DNA from: JANQSS01 sp965249735
GTDB taxonomy: Bacteria; Bacteroidota; Bacteroidia; Chitinophagales; Saprospiraceae
Length of the DNA: 64,000 bases
Assembly (NCBI GenBank): GCA_965249735.1
Contig: CBDFMS010000024.1
Location: forward strand, 124,001-188,000
Direction of reading: 5' to 3'
Shown: one piece after another, positions 36,669 through 44,464 of the stretch
Layout: each line of letters begins with the position of its first letter
How positions within the stretch are numbered: the first letter of the stretch is position 1
The notes under the pieces: model-generated
What the model was told of the DNA's origin: nothing
The model's input: only the letters and a program-made list of their open reading frames with translations
Databases searched by the model: none
Position numbers and translations under genes: made by a program

Positions 36669-37031
36669 TTAATTCTTCTTTTTCGTTTTTGGTTTCAATG
36701 ATTTCACATAGTTATAGGAGGACATAAAATAGCCCAATAATTCTTTTGTTTTACCTAATAGAGAATTTGGGACGATCACAAATTCTTTCATAGTCCGGCC
36801 ATGTTGTATGGAGTGAGATGACTTATGCGTCGCGATAAACGCCTCAATATCTGTTTGATTTAATCGCAGTGACATATGCCCTTCTTTGTCCATAAATGAA
36901 AACATATGTCCATTCACAGAAGTATAGGGCATGCTAGCTCCTTTTCTATCGATATCCGGTGCTGATTCGATTAGCTCGTCATATAGAGCCACCTGATCGG
37001 GGTGAGGGTGCATTGTTTTTTTGGCAGCCAT
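36669..37031 (-). CDS. Small TfoX/Sxy-like protein
   Basis: This 120-residue soluble protein contains ASMPYTSVNGHMFSFMDKEGHMSLRL and QHGRTMKEFVIVP, and ends in a very basic tail (VKSLKPKTKKKN). The pattern resembles the TfoX N-terminal domain/YjbR-like fold, found in many stand-alone bacterial proteins without competence roles. The assignment rests on a few blocks and is tentative. It lies 11 bases after the YciI-like gene and 2 bases before the esterase gene, so the three are co-transcribed. Confidence 0.65.
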   Translation of the reverse strand: MAAKKTMHPHPDQVALYDELIESAPDIDRKGASMPYTSVNGHMFSFMDKEGHMSLRLNQTDIEAFIATHKSSHSIQHGRTMKEFVIVPNSLLGKTKELLGYFMSSYNYVKSLKPKTKKKN

Positions 37032-37042
37032 ATATAGGGTGA

Positions 37043-37522
37043 TTAAAAGCTGGTCTTCGCTACTTTTTTATGTAAATCAGGTATTTTTTTCAGTCCTGCT
37101 GACCCATACCATGGATGTAATTCCATAATTAACGACCCTGCCTGGATAGCCGGATCTGTCTCCGTTAGTGCCTTTGCCTCTTCGACAGATGCGACATCAA
37201 AAATATAAATGCCACGAATATCGCCGTCATCCATAAATGGTCCGGCTACAACAAGTTTTCCGGCCTCCGCCAGGCGCCCGATATTATCGAGATGTGCTGT
37301 CTGTAGCTCGGCCGCTTTGGCTTTGTCGGTAGTCCTGTTTGGGCCTCTTTTTAAAAATGCCATGACATAAGATTTCATGCCGTATTCATCAGCACCCAAT
37401 TCAGCAGCAAGATTAGGATCATATTCAGCAGAAATATCAGAGGTGGAAATGGCGTTTTTCTTTGTTGTACAACCAAATAATAAAACGAATAAAAAAAAGG
37501 GAATAATATTGATCGATTTCAA
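37043..37522 (-). CDS. YCII-related lipoprotein
   Basis: This 159-residue protein has a lipobox (FVLLFGC, Cys about 18). The mature part is a YCII-like ferredoxin fold: YVMAFLKRGPNR, QTAHLDNIGRLAEAGKLVVAGPFMDDGDIRGIYIFD (read across two strands), the conserved Asp in TETDPAIQAGSL and ELHPWYGSAG. The His-Asp pair of the family's putative active site is present (AHLDN and TDPA). YCII proteins are small enzymes of mostly unknown reaction. Export as a lipoprotein is less usual. It is the first gene of the YCII / TfoX-like / esterase unit. Confidence 0.85.
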   Translation of the reverse strand: MKSINIIPFFLFVLLFGCTTKKNAISTSDISAEYDPNLAAELGADEYGMKSYVMAFLKRGPNRTTDKAKAAELQTAHLDNIGRLAEAGKLVVAGPFMDDGDIRGIYIFDVASVEEAKALTETDPAIQAGSLIMELHPWYGSAGLKKIPDLHKKVAKTSF

Positions 37523-37575
37523 AGCAGATTATTTTATGAGATAATCAACCAATATACGATGTTTAGTAATTATCC

Positions 37576-40500
37576 TCAACGAAGTATACACCCTTGAATA
37601 TCTGCTAAAAATTCACGTCCCAATTCTAATTCAAAATTTGGATCAAGCAAGATGCCTTTTCCTGCTGTAAAATATAGAGGTGGGCCATTTTGAAAATAGG
37701 CACTTGACCGAACAATATCCTCCGCAGCATACGCCGGTTTAATGGCCGGGGGAACATCTGCTTGCAAGGTGTCGAAGCATGATGTATAAGTGATGCATAA
37801 TTCAGGAGTGGCTGATATGTCTCCATGGTCATACGACAATGCGGAACGTTTACCAAAACCGGATATCGAAAATCCAATATTACTATTGACATTGTATCCC
37901 TGTCGATTGACGATTTCTTGAATGATGCCGGCTAAATCAGGCGTTAGTTGAAGAGTTGTACGTTCTCCTGGAACTACCCATGGGTCAGGATTCCAAATTA
38001 CCTGCGCGGTAGTTGTGACCCTATTGGTCACATCATTTAAAGTTTCAGAAAATATATTAGCGTCATCAGCTGCAAACCCTCGTATGACGAGATAACTCGA
38101 ATCGGAACTAACATCTCCGGCATCGTCATCAGCCGTGAATTGAATTGTAGCAGATTGAATCCATGAACCCCGTCGTGTCTGAACGTCACTAAAAACTAAT
38201 CCGACAGTTTGTAGGCCATTTTGATTATCACGTACAAGTTCCAAATCACTACTTTGCTGATATATACTGCTATCGGCAAGCTCCTCGACATCTCCATAGC
38301 TCGAAGAAATAGTTGAACAAATGGTAATTGGTGTTGTGTCGCAATCCGATTTAATTATGGTAAAAGAATCGCGGACGACACCTGTCTCACGCAGAAATTT
38401 GAAATTAATTTCATGTTCTTCAATTTCCATAACACAGGAGCCTAATTCGGAAACAGAAATAAACATGGCTTCATGATCAAAAGTCCCACCACCGGTTTTT
38501 CCTGCACTGCCGGTAGTAATATATACAGCACCTTCATCCTGGCAAAATGTTTTTATATAGGCACCATCTCCATCCGGACGTCCATCTCCAATTCCAATTC
38601 CATCAATCGTATTTTCAACAACATCAAATGAGTCCGAAATGTCATAATGCCCATGAATAAAATAAGACCTTTCGTATGAATGCGAATGTCCCGAAAGAAC
38701 GATATCGGTTCCATACATTTCCAACAGTGGTAAAAAATTTGTTCGCATGGCGATGAGTGCTCCTTCAGTATCAGAGTTGTGTGAACCTTTGGTGTAAGCC
38801 GGATGATGCCAAAATGCCACAATCCATTCAGCAGTTGTATTTTGAAGATCAGTCAGGCACCAATTGTACATGGGTCCTCCTATCGATCGGTCACTGTCAT
38901 ATGAGTCGAGAATAATAAAATGCACATTTGCATAATCGAATGAATAATATGCTTCTGTTCCCGATGCCATACCTCCGCTTTCTGCATTTTTTGGCAGGGA
39001 GAATATTTCATAATAAGGTCCTGTTTGCGTTTCAGAATCAGCTGAATGACCATCATGATTACCAAGCGTAGACCAGGCAACGGTGTTTTTTAATTTGTCC
39101 TCATACATGTTTTCAAAAACTGCGTATTGATATTGTTCATCGGTGCCGTCGTTGTACGCATTGTCACCGAGAAATAATATCATATCTGTATGCAAACTAT
39201 CGACATAATTGTAGTATGCATTACGCACATTGCGGGCATTACTATTCGCAGTTCCGGGATCGCCCAAAATCCATGCGCGCACCAATTGGGATGTGCCATG
39301 TGCAGGCGAAGTTTTAAAATAAAGATCAGCTGCTTTATTTACCAATACACCTTGCTGGCTTTGTATTTGGTAATAATATTTTGTGTTAGGTAATAGATTG
39401 TCGATCGTAATTTCGTGATCGAATTTTAAAATCGAATCTCCTATTGTATAATTTAGCGAATCAAGCGAGGTGTCGTAGTTTATTATGGAATAAGCGGGGT
39501 GAGAAGTTCGCCATTTTATCACCATGCCATCTGGTCGTCCCATTTGCAAATATGGTCCTCGAATTAAATTCACTTCTCCGCCGTCGAGCGGTTCCAATTC
39601 CAAATCAAAACTGAGGTCAGTACTTGTGGAACTTTGTTGATGGATTTCGACGGCTAAAAGATTGGCACCGGGGAGGAGATCGGTCGTGTCAATAATAATG
39701 TTTCTTGTTGCATTATCTCCACTATTTGAGCTGGCAAACGTTGCATAATCAATCGGTCCAGAGGGCATATTGACGCGTCTGATTTCTGATCCATTGAGAT
39801 AGACGACTGCACCATCGTCATAGATGAGATTCATGTCCAAGTAATTAAAGACTGGTAAATCAGGACGCATAAACGTGTGCCTAAAATATGCAGTCCTTGC
39901 TGTGTCCGAAATTATGGTCATTTCATCATTGTCTCCATACCCGAGTTGCGCATGGCCACTTTGCCAGATACTATCATGATAAGCAACATCGAACCAGGTT
40001 GTGCTATCCCCGTTTTGATTAGGAGGCAGCTGCGCCAAATCATAATATTTCCATTCGGAACCAAAAGGAATAAACTCTAATTGCGTATTTAATTCAAAAT
40101 CAAAGCTGAGATCAGAGCTGGAAGCACTCCGTTGGTGGATTTCCACAGCTAAAATATTAGGTCCATCGACAAGATAGGAGGTGTCAATTGTTGTACTGGC
40201 GAGCGCATCATCCCCACTGTTTGAACTTGCAAAAGTAGAATAGTCAATTGGCCCGGCTGGCATATTTACCCGCCAAATTTCAATGCCATTGAGATAGACT
40301 ACTGCACCATCGTCGTAGATGAGGTTGAGTTTAAGTGAATTGTAGACAGGTGTGTCGGGAAGGTTAAACACATGCCTGAAATATGCTGTCTCTGTCGTAT
40401 CTGAAAGCTCCGTCGCTTCGTCATTGTCGCCATAACCCAATTGAGCAGGCCCACTTAACCAGCTGGTGTCATTATAATTCAGATCGATCCAGGCAGTACT

Positions 40501-40650
40501 ATCCCCATTTTGATTTGGTGGATCCTGACCGAGGTCATAATAATTCCATTCAGCACCAAATGAAATTATATTGACTTGGGCATTTGATTGATAAGAAAAT
40601 GGTATTAATAAAATACTTACTAAATAGTATTTAATCAGCTTCGAGTTCAT
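37576..40650 (-). CDS. Secreted purple-acid-phosphatase-like metallophosphoesterase with duplicated N-terminal module
   Basis: This 1024-residue protein has a signal peptide (YLVSILLIPFSYQSNAQ). Two homologous 160-residue modules follow (about 25-190 and 191-355). Each has FG(A/S)EW.YYDL, PPNQNGDST, GYGDNDE, LIYDDGAVVYLNG and LAVEIHQ, a jelly-roll-like fold. A purple acid phosphatase N-domain (NLIRGPYLQMG) comes next, then the metallophosphoesterase core: Asp in ILGDPGTA, GDNAYND, GNHDGH, FWHHPAY and GHSHSYERS. The complete GDx/GDNx/GNHD/GHxH set predicts an active di-metal enzyme. A beta domain (about 800-960) and the shared C-terminal module (FELELGREFLADIQGC) end the chain. Its ATG overlaps the preceding TPR gene by 20 bases. 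Confidence 0.88.
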   Translation of the reverse strand: MNSKLIKYYLVSILLIPFSYQSNAQVNIISFGAEWNYYDLGQDPPNQNGDSTAWIDLNYNDTSWLSGPAQLGYGDNDEATELSDTTETAYFRHVFNLPDTPVYNSLKLNLIYDDGAVVYLNGIEIWRVNMPAGPIDYSTFASSNSGDDALASTTIDTSYLVDGPNILAVEIHQRSASSSDLSFDFELNTQLEFIPFGSEWKYYDLAQLPPNQNGDSTTWFDVAYHDSIWQSGHAQLGYGDNDEMTIISDTARTAYFRHTFMRPDLPVFNYLDMNLIYDDGAVVYLNGSEIRRVNMPSGPIDYATFASSNSGDNATRNIIIDTTDLLPGANLLAVEIHQQSSTSTDLSFDLELEPLDGGEVNLIRGPYLQMGRPDGMVIKWRTSHPAYSIINYDTSLDSLNYTIGDSILKFDHEITIDNLLPNTKYYYQIQSQQGVLVNKAADLYFKTSPAHGTSQLVRAWILGDPGTANSNARNVRNAYYNYVDSLHTDMILFLGDNAYNDGTDEQYQYAVFENMYEDKLKNTVAWSTLGNHDGHSADSETQTGPYYEIFSLPKNAESGGMASGTEAYYSFDYANVHFIILDSYDSDRSIGGPMYNWCLTDLQNTTAEWIVAFWHHPAYTKGSHNSDTEGALIAMRTNFLPLLEMYGTDIVLSGHSHSYERSYFIHGHYDISDSFDVVENTIDGIGIGDGRPDGDGAYIKTFCQDEGAVYITTGSAGKTGGGTFDHEAMFISVSELGSCVMEIEEHEINFKFLRETGVVRDSFTIIKSDCDTTPITICSTISSSYGDVEELADSSIYQQSSDLELVRDNQNGLQTVGLVFSDVQTRRGSWIQSATIQFTADDDAGDVSSDSSYLVIRGFAADDANIFSETLNDVTNRVTTTAQVIWNPDPWVVPGERTTLQLTPDLAGIIQEIVNRQGYNVNSNIGFSISGFGKRSALSYDHGDISATPELCITYTSCFDTLQADVPPAIKPAYAAEDIVRSSAYFQNGPPLYFTAGKGILLDPNFELELGREFLADIQGCILR

Positions 40651-41455
40651 TTAATAGTCTTTGGGTTTCAATTAAAACCCGTTGCATTTCATCGGATCGG
40701 GAGAGTCGCTTCGGTAGTTTAATTATTGTTTTCCGAGTGTTGTCTAAATCCTGAATAGCCAACAGGGTGTTTTTATTTTGAAGGTGGAGTTGAGCGCGAT
40801 AAAAATATGGAAGTTCTTTTCGTTTAGACACGGCAACGATCCGGGATTGAACTAGAATGGCTTGTTCATACGCTGCCGACTGCTTATGAATATAAACGAG
40901 TTTATTAAGAAATACAATCAATTCTCCGAGGTCGTTTATTCCCCGATTGAGAATTTCGACAGCGTGTTGTACTGCTTCCGATGTGTTCATGTTAAGGTAG
41001 CAATTGGCAAGCTCGATATAGTGCTCTGGTATTCTTTTTTCACTGTAGTCCAGGGCGCGATGCAGGTGATCTGCAGCCATGGTATACATTCTTAAATCGA
41101 CATTTATCTGACCGGTCAATCGATTAGCGACGACATGATTTTCCTGTTCTGAAAGGGCGCCATGAAGATATTCAAGCGCAATTTTGTGTTTGTCTGCTTT
41201 GAAGTATGATCGTGCAAAAAGAATTTCTATTTCGGTTGTGTGAATGCCCAGGGATTTCGCATGTTCAAAATCAATAATAGACCGTTTAAACTCTTCATGT
41301 TGGAAAAAAAGTTTTCCCCGTTTGACATACAGCTCGGCATTCGTCGGATCCTTTTCAATTTGCTTAGTGACCTTTTTAATTTGAGCATCCAGGTCTCCAT
41401 GGGCCATGGCCAATCCTGCAGTCAACAGAAACAATATAGTCCAAATGTGCTTCAT
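40631..41455 (-). CDS. Periplasmic TPR protein coupled to the phosphatase gene
   Basis: This 274-residue protein has a signal peptide (TILFLLTAGLAMAHG) followed by about six TPR units. Clear examples are NAELYVKRGKLFFQHEEFKRSIIDFEHAKSLG (over two helices), HKIALEYLHGALSEQ, AADHLHRALDYSEKRIPEHYIELANCYL and AYEQAILVQSRI. TPR arrays act as protein-binding scaffolds. The 20-base overlap with the phosphatase start suggests coupled translation and a functional pairing, possibly as chaperone or partner; this is inferred from position. Confidence 0.8.
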   Translation of the reverse strand: MKHIWTILFLLTAGLAMAHGDLDAQIKKVTKQIEKDPTNAELYVKRGKLFFQHEEFKRSIIDFEHAKSLGIHTTEIEILFARSYFKADKHKIALEYLHGALSEQENHVVANRLTGQINVDLRMYTMAADHLHRALDYSEKRIPEHYIELANCYLNMNTSEAVQHAVEILNRGINDLGELIVFLNKLVYIHKQSAAYEQAILVQSRIVAVSKRKELPYFYRAQLHLQNKNTLLAIQDLDNTRKTIIKLPKRLSRSDEMQRVLIETQRLLNELEAD

Positions 41456-41542
41456 ATAGGCTTCTCTTAAAAGATGTAAATGTACTACTATTGGAAAATT
41501 TCACAAGAAATGAAACAATGCCCGGTTGTGATTGTCTAGTTA

Positions 41543-42325
41543 TTATTTGGCTTCAGCAATGATAAATAAATAATCTCCTTCCTGCTCTTCGTTTGATATC
41601 ATGTCATGAATTGCGCCTGAAGCGATATCCGCCTCCAATGAGGACAACCCGGAGGAAACCTCATCCAAATTGGCTAAGTCTGAAAAAGAAGAAATACCCT
41701 TACGGATTTTATCGGATAAATACGCTGAAGGATTGTATTTGCCTGCATAAAGAAAAAAATCAATCTGATCCGGCCGAATGGAATAGGGAACTAGATTTTT
41801 AATCGTCCATCCAGACGTCTGAAGTGAATGTTCAATCAAACGTAATGGTGGCATTTGGACGATGGATTTTACCATCATTTTTGGAAAATAGTGATTGAGC
41901 CAATAGTGTTTCATTTGACGAGGAGTCGAGGTAAAAATCACAAAACGACTATTGGGTTTTGAAACACGGTGCAATTCAGAAAACCCCTGTTCAAGATTGT
42001 CCCAATGATGAAGCGTTAGCATAGCTATCGCGCCATCTATTGTATTTTCGTTTAATGGAATATGTTCAGCCGATCCATTTTTCCATTCGATATCGGGATA
42101 AAAGTTTTTCGCTTCAGCCAACATTTGAATTGAAGGGTCGATACCAATCCACGTAAAATCTTTTTTATTGAGGGCATTCGTATAATTTCCGGTACCACAT
42201 CCGATATCCAAATATACGCCTGGAGTTTCGGGGTTTAAATACGAGTAGAATTTATTAGATATATAAGGGTCTGCCTGTCGGGTGCAATTGTAATCTAATC
42301 CAAAACGGTCATATTTTGCAGCCAT
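41543..42325 (-). CDS. Class I SAM-dependent methyltransferase
   Basis: This 260-residue cytoplasmic enzyme has a Methyltransf_11-type Rossmann core. Motif I is YLDIGCGTGNYTNAL (about 40-54), the acidic end of strand 2 is WIGIDPSIQM, and NGSAEHIPLNENTIDGAIAMLTLHHW covers motifs II and III. FSELHRVSKPNSRFVIFTS completes the fold. The acceptor substrate cannot be inferred. It stands between the TPR gene and the histidine phosphatase gene with modest gaps (about 90 and 40 bases), all transcribed leftward. Confidence 0.88.
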   Translation of the reverse strand: MAAKYDRFGLDYNCTRQADPYISNKFYSYLNPETPGVYLDIGCGTGNYTNALNKKDFTWIGIDPSIQMLAEAKNFYPDIEWKNGSAEHIPLNENTIDGAIAMLTLHHWDNLEQGFSELHRVSKPNSRFVIFTSTPRQMKHYWLNHYFPKMMVKSIVQMPPLRLIEHSLQTSGWTIKNLVPYSIRPDQIDFFLYAGKYNPSAYLSDKIRKGISSFSDLANLDEVSSGLSSLEADIASGAIHDMISNEEQEGDYLFIIAEAK

Positions 42326-42363
42326 GTGATCAGTTCACTACATGGAATTAATTATAAATCATA

Positions 42364-43035
42364 CTAGGGTGTATCGACGCCGTATTCCAGATGATAAACA
42401 ACGGTTTCACCATTGACTTTTACATTTACGATAAATAAATTATCATAGGTATTTTCATTGAAAATAATGAAATCGTTGGTTTGAGTCAATTGATTTAATA
42501 ATTGCGGTGTAGTATTGGAATGCCCTACGACCAGAACTTCCTGGCTTCTATGTTCCCTCTTTATGTCTTCTGCCAATACCGCGATATCAAATGCACTGTA
42601 TAATTCGACAGGCAATCCCTGGTCCATTGCCGTGGTCATAGCCGTTTCCCGTGTACGTAGAAAATTAGTTGAATAAACATGGTCGAGCTCAATATTCGAC
42701 AGTGCGTGAGACAGGTCAGAGGCGCGTTGTTGTCCGGCCGCACTGAGTGGCGGATTTCCACCGGCACCGGTTGTCTCGGCATGACGAACACATATAGCGA
42801 CGACGGAGGAGTCTTCCCCTATCAAATCAATAATGGTGTCAATTTGTACCAGAACAGTGGTGTCATGGATAATAATTATAGTTGTGTCATGCTGTATGAC
42901 GACGGAAGTATCGTGTTGGGTGATTGTAATTGTATCCCGGACGGTTACGATTTCGGTGATCACTTCCGGATCATCGTCAGAACAGGCTGTGAAAAATAAA
43001 ATGAAAAGAAGAAAGAAGTAATAAACTATTTTCAT
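42364..43035 (-). CDS. Histidine phosphatase family lipoprotein
   Basis: The frame stays open upstream to 43368, but ATG 43035 gives a proper lipoprotein signal (YYFFLLFILFFTAC, then SDDDPE) and the upstream part overlaps the divergent gene. The acidic residues after the Cys fit a Bacteroidota surface-export signal. A low-complexity beta linker of HDT repeats (QHDTSVVIQHDTTIIIIHDTTV) follows. The phosphatase core has the RHG-like motif ICVRHAETTGAGGNPPLSAAGQQRASDL, with its phospho-accepting His, and the second His in LVVGHSNT. It would dephosphorylate small molecules or proteins in the envelope. The substrate is unknown. Confidence 0.85.
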   Translation of the reverse strand: MKIVYYFFLLFILFFTACSDDDPEVITEIVTVRDTITITQHDTSVVIQHDTTIIIIHDTTVLVQIDTIIDLIGEDSSVVAICVRHAETTGAGGNPPLSAAGQQRASDLSHALSNIELDHVYSTNFLRTRETAMTTAMDQGLPVELYSAFDIAVLAEDIKREHRSQEVLVVGHSNTTPQLLNQLTQTNDFIIFNENTYDNLFIVNVKVNGETVVYHLEYGVDTP

Positions 43036-43143
43036 GTCTATTTTAAATTTGAATGTTACACACCTTTTGAAAAGGGTGCGTAAATTACACATTAATAAAG
43101 AGTTTGACTGGATTAATATTTCTTTGATAAAAATGGAACTGAT

Positions 43144-44139
43144 ATGAATGTTACCAAATGTTACAACATAATATTTTTTGTACTTGTATTGACTTTCACA
43201 GGCTATGCTCAGGTCTATAACCCGGATCAGCCACTGGTGCATACTTATAGCATTGTCGCCTTTGATGAAGCAACAGGAGAAATGGGTGTTGCGGTGCAAA
43301 GCCACTGGTTTCAGGTTGGACCCATTGTGGCCTGGGGTGAACCGGGAGTAGGGGTCGTTGCCACACAATCATTGGTTAATCCTGCTTTTGGACCGGATGG
43401 ACTAAAGCTCATGTCCATGGGCATAAGTCCGGAGAAAGCGTTGACCTTATTACTTGAACGAGATGAAGGTCGGGAATACCGGCAGGTGGCCATGTTGGAT
43501 GCAGAAGGTAATGTTGCAGCCCATACCGGAAGTAGTTGCATTCAGGCTGCTGGCCATCATGAAGGGATATATTACAGTGTTCAGGCCAATCTAATGAAGA
43601 ATGATAAGGTCTGGCCGGCCATGGCTATCGCCTTCGAAAGATCTAAGGGCCCGTTGGCTGAACGCTTGATCGCCACATTAAAGGCGGCTGAGGCTGAGGG
43701 AGGAGATATACGTGGCAAACAAAGCGCTGCATTACTCGTCGTATCCGCTGAGAATACCAATCGTCCGTGGATTGATCGGGTCGTGGACTTACGCGTGGAT
43801 GATCATCAGCATCCTCTGGAAGAGCTCCAACGCCTTTATGGTATACATACCGCTTATAAATGGATGAATGAAGGGGATCTGGCCATGGAAAATGAAGACG
43901 TAGACGGGGCAATTAAAGCCTATGGCAAAGCCATGGAATTGAATCCGGGGAACGAAGAAATGATGTACTGGTACGCTATATCCTTGTCAAACAGTGGCAT
44001 GCTGGAAGAGGCACTGCCCCTATTTGCCCAGGTGTTTAGGAAAAATGACAACTGGCGCACGCTCACGCCCAGATTGATTGAAAGTGGATTGCTAACGATT
44101 GATAATGAGGGTCTTAGCCGGATCATCACACTAAGATGA
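43144..44139 (+). CDS. Secreted DUF1028 protein with C-terminal TPR
   Basis: This 331-residue protein has a signal peptide (IIFFVLVLTFTGYAQ). Residues about 28-235 are DUF1028, recognised by HTYSIVAFDEATGEMGVAVQSHWFQVG, GVVATQSLVNPAFGPDGL, GREYRQVAMLDAEGNVAAHTG and AALLVVSA. The family has an Ntn-hydrolase-like fold and is often found with peptide or amidohydrolase genes; its reaction is not settled. Residues about 255-320 hold two TPRs (AIKAYGKAMELNPGNEEMMYWYAISLSNSG). It is divergent from the histidine phosphatase gene, with 108 bases between starts. Confidence 0.88.
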   Translation: MNVTKCYNIIFFVLVLTFTGYAQVYNPDQPLVHTYSIVAFDEATGEMGVAVQSHWFQVGPIVAWGEPGVGVVATQSLVNPAFGPDGLKLMSMGISPEKALTLLLERDEGREYRQVAMLDAEGNVAAHTGSSCIQAAGHHEGIYYSVQANLMKNDKVWPAMAIAFERSKGPLAERLIATLKAAEAEGGDIRGKQSAALLVVSAENTNRPWIDRVVDLRVDDHQHPLEELQRLYGIHTAYKWMNEGDLAMENEDVDGAIKAYGKAMELNPGNEEMMYWYAISLSNSGMLEEALPLFAQVFRKNDNWRTLTPRLIESGLLTIDNEGLSRIITLR

Positions 44140-44182
44140 TGTCGACATGAATCCTTAATGTTTTCATAATACTTCCGGCGAA

Positions 44183-44213
44183 TTGCAATATTACGTCCCT
44201 GTGGATACGTTTA
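44183..44213 (+). promoter_or_regulatory. Candidate promoter of the 45-residue membrane ORF
   Basis: A TTG at 44183-44185, a 20-base spacer and TACGTTTA at 44206-44213 give one mismatch to TAnnTTTG. The element ends 19 bases before ATG 44233. Confidence 0.4.
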
Positions 44214-44232
44214 AGACGGCAAATGTAAATCT

Positions 44233-44370
44233 ATGATCAAGGGATGGAGATTCGAAGCGTTTATGATTTTTGTGGCCGTTGTTATGATTGGCCAACTACA
44301 CGACAATTTGAATAATGAGAAGGACACCGATGAAAAGATCGAATGGACCTCTGAGGTGCCTACTGCCTGA
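44233..44370 (+). CDS. Very small single-span membrane protein (45 residues)
   Basis: The short ORF begins MIKGWRFEAFMIFVAVVMIG, giving a basic N-terminus and one membrane helix. A charged, acidic tail (HDNLNNEKDTDEKIEWTSE) follows. A good promoter match lies upstream and no other gene occupies the region. The arrangement (basic start, one span, charged tail) parallels the 67-residue protein at 9488-9691. The function is unknown. Its position directly before the CHAT protease gene, 94 bases upstream, is worth noting. Confidence 0.42.
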   Translation: MIKGWRFEAFMIFVAVVMIGQLHDNLNNEKDTDEKIEWTSEVPTA

Positions 44371-44464
44371 TTAGTATCATTATTGAGCAACAATTCAGTT
44401 CGTATTCCCGCCTTTCTTAATGCTTAGATTGATTATATTCGTCTGATGGCTTTATCAGAAGTAT

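Noticed and set aside
42364..43368. Long version of the histidine phosphatase frame starting at 43368
   Set aside because: The extra 111 residues are not protein-like, overlap the divergent DUF1028 gene and precede a perfect lipoprotein signal at 43035.
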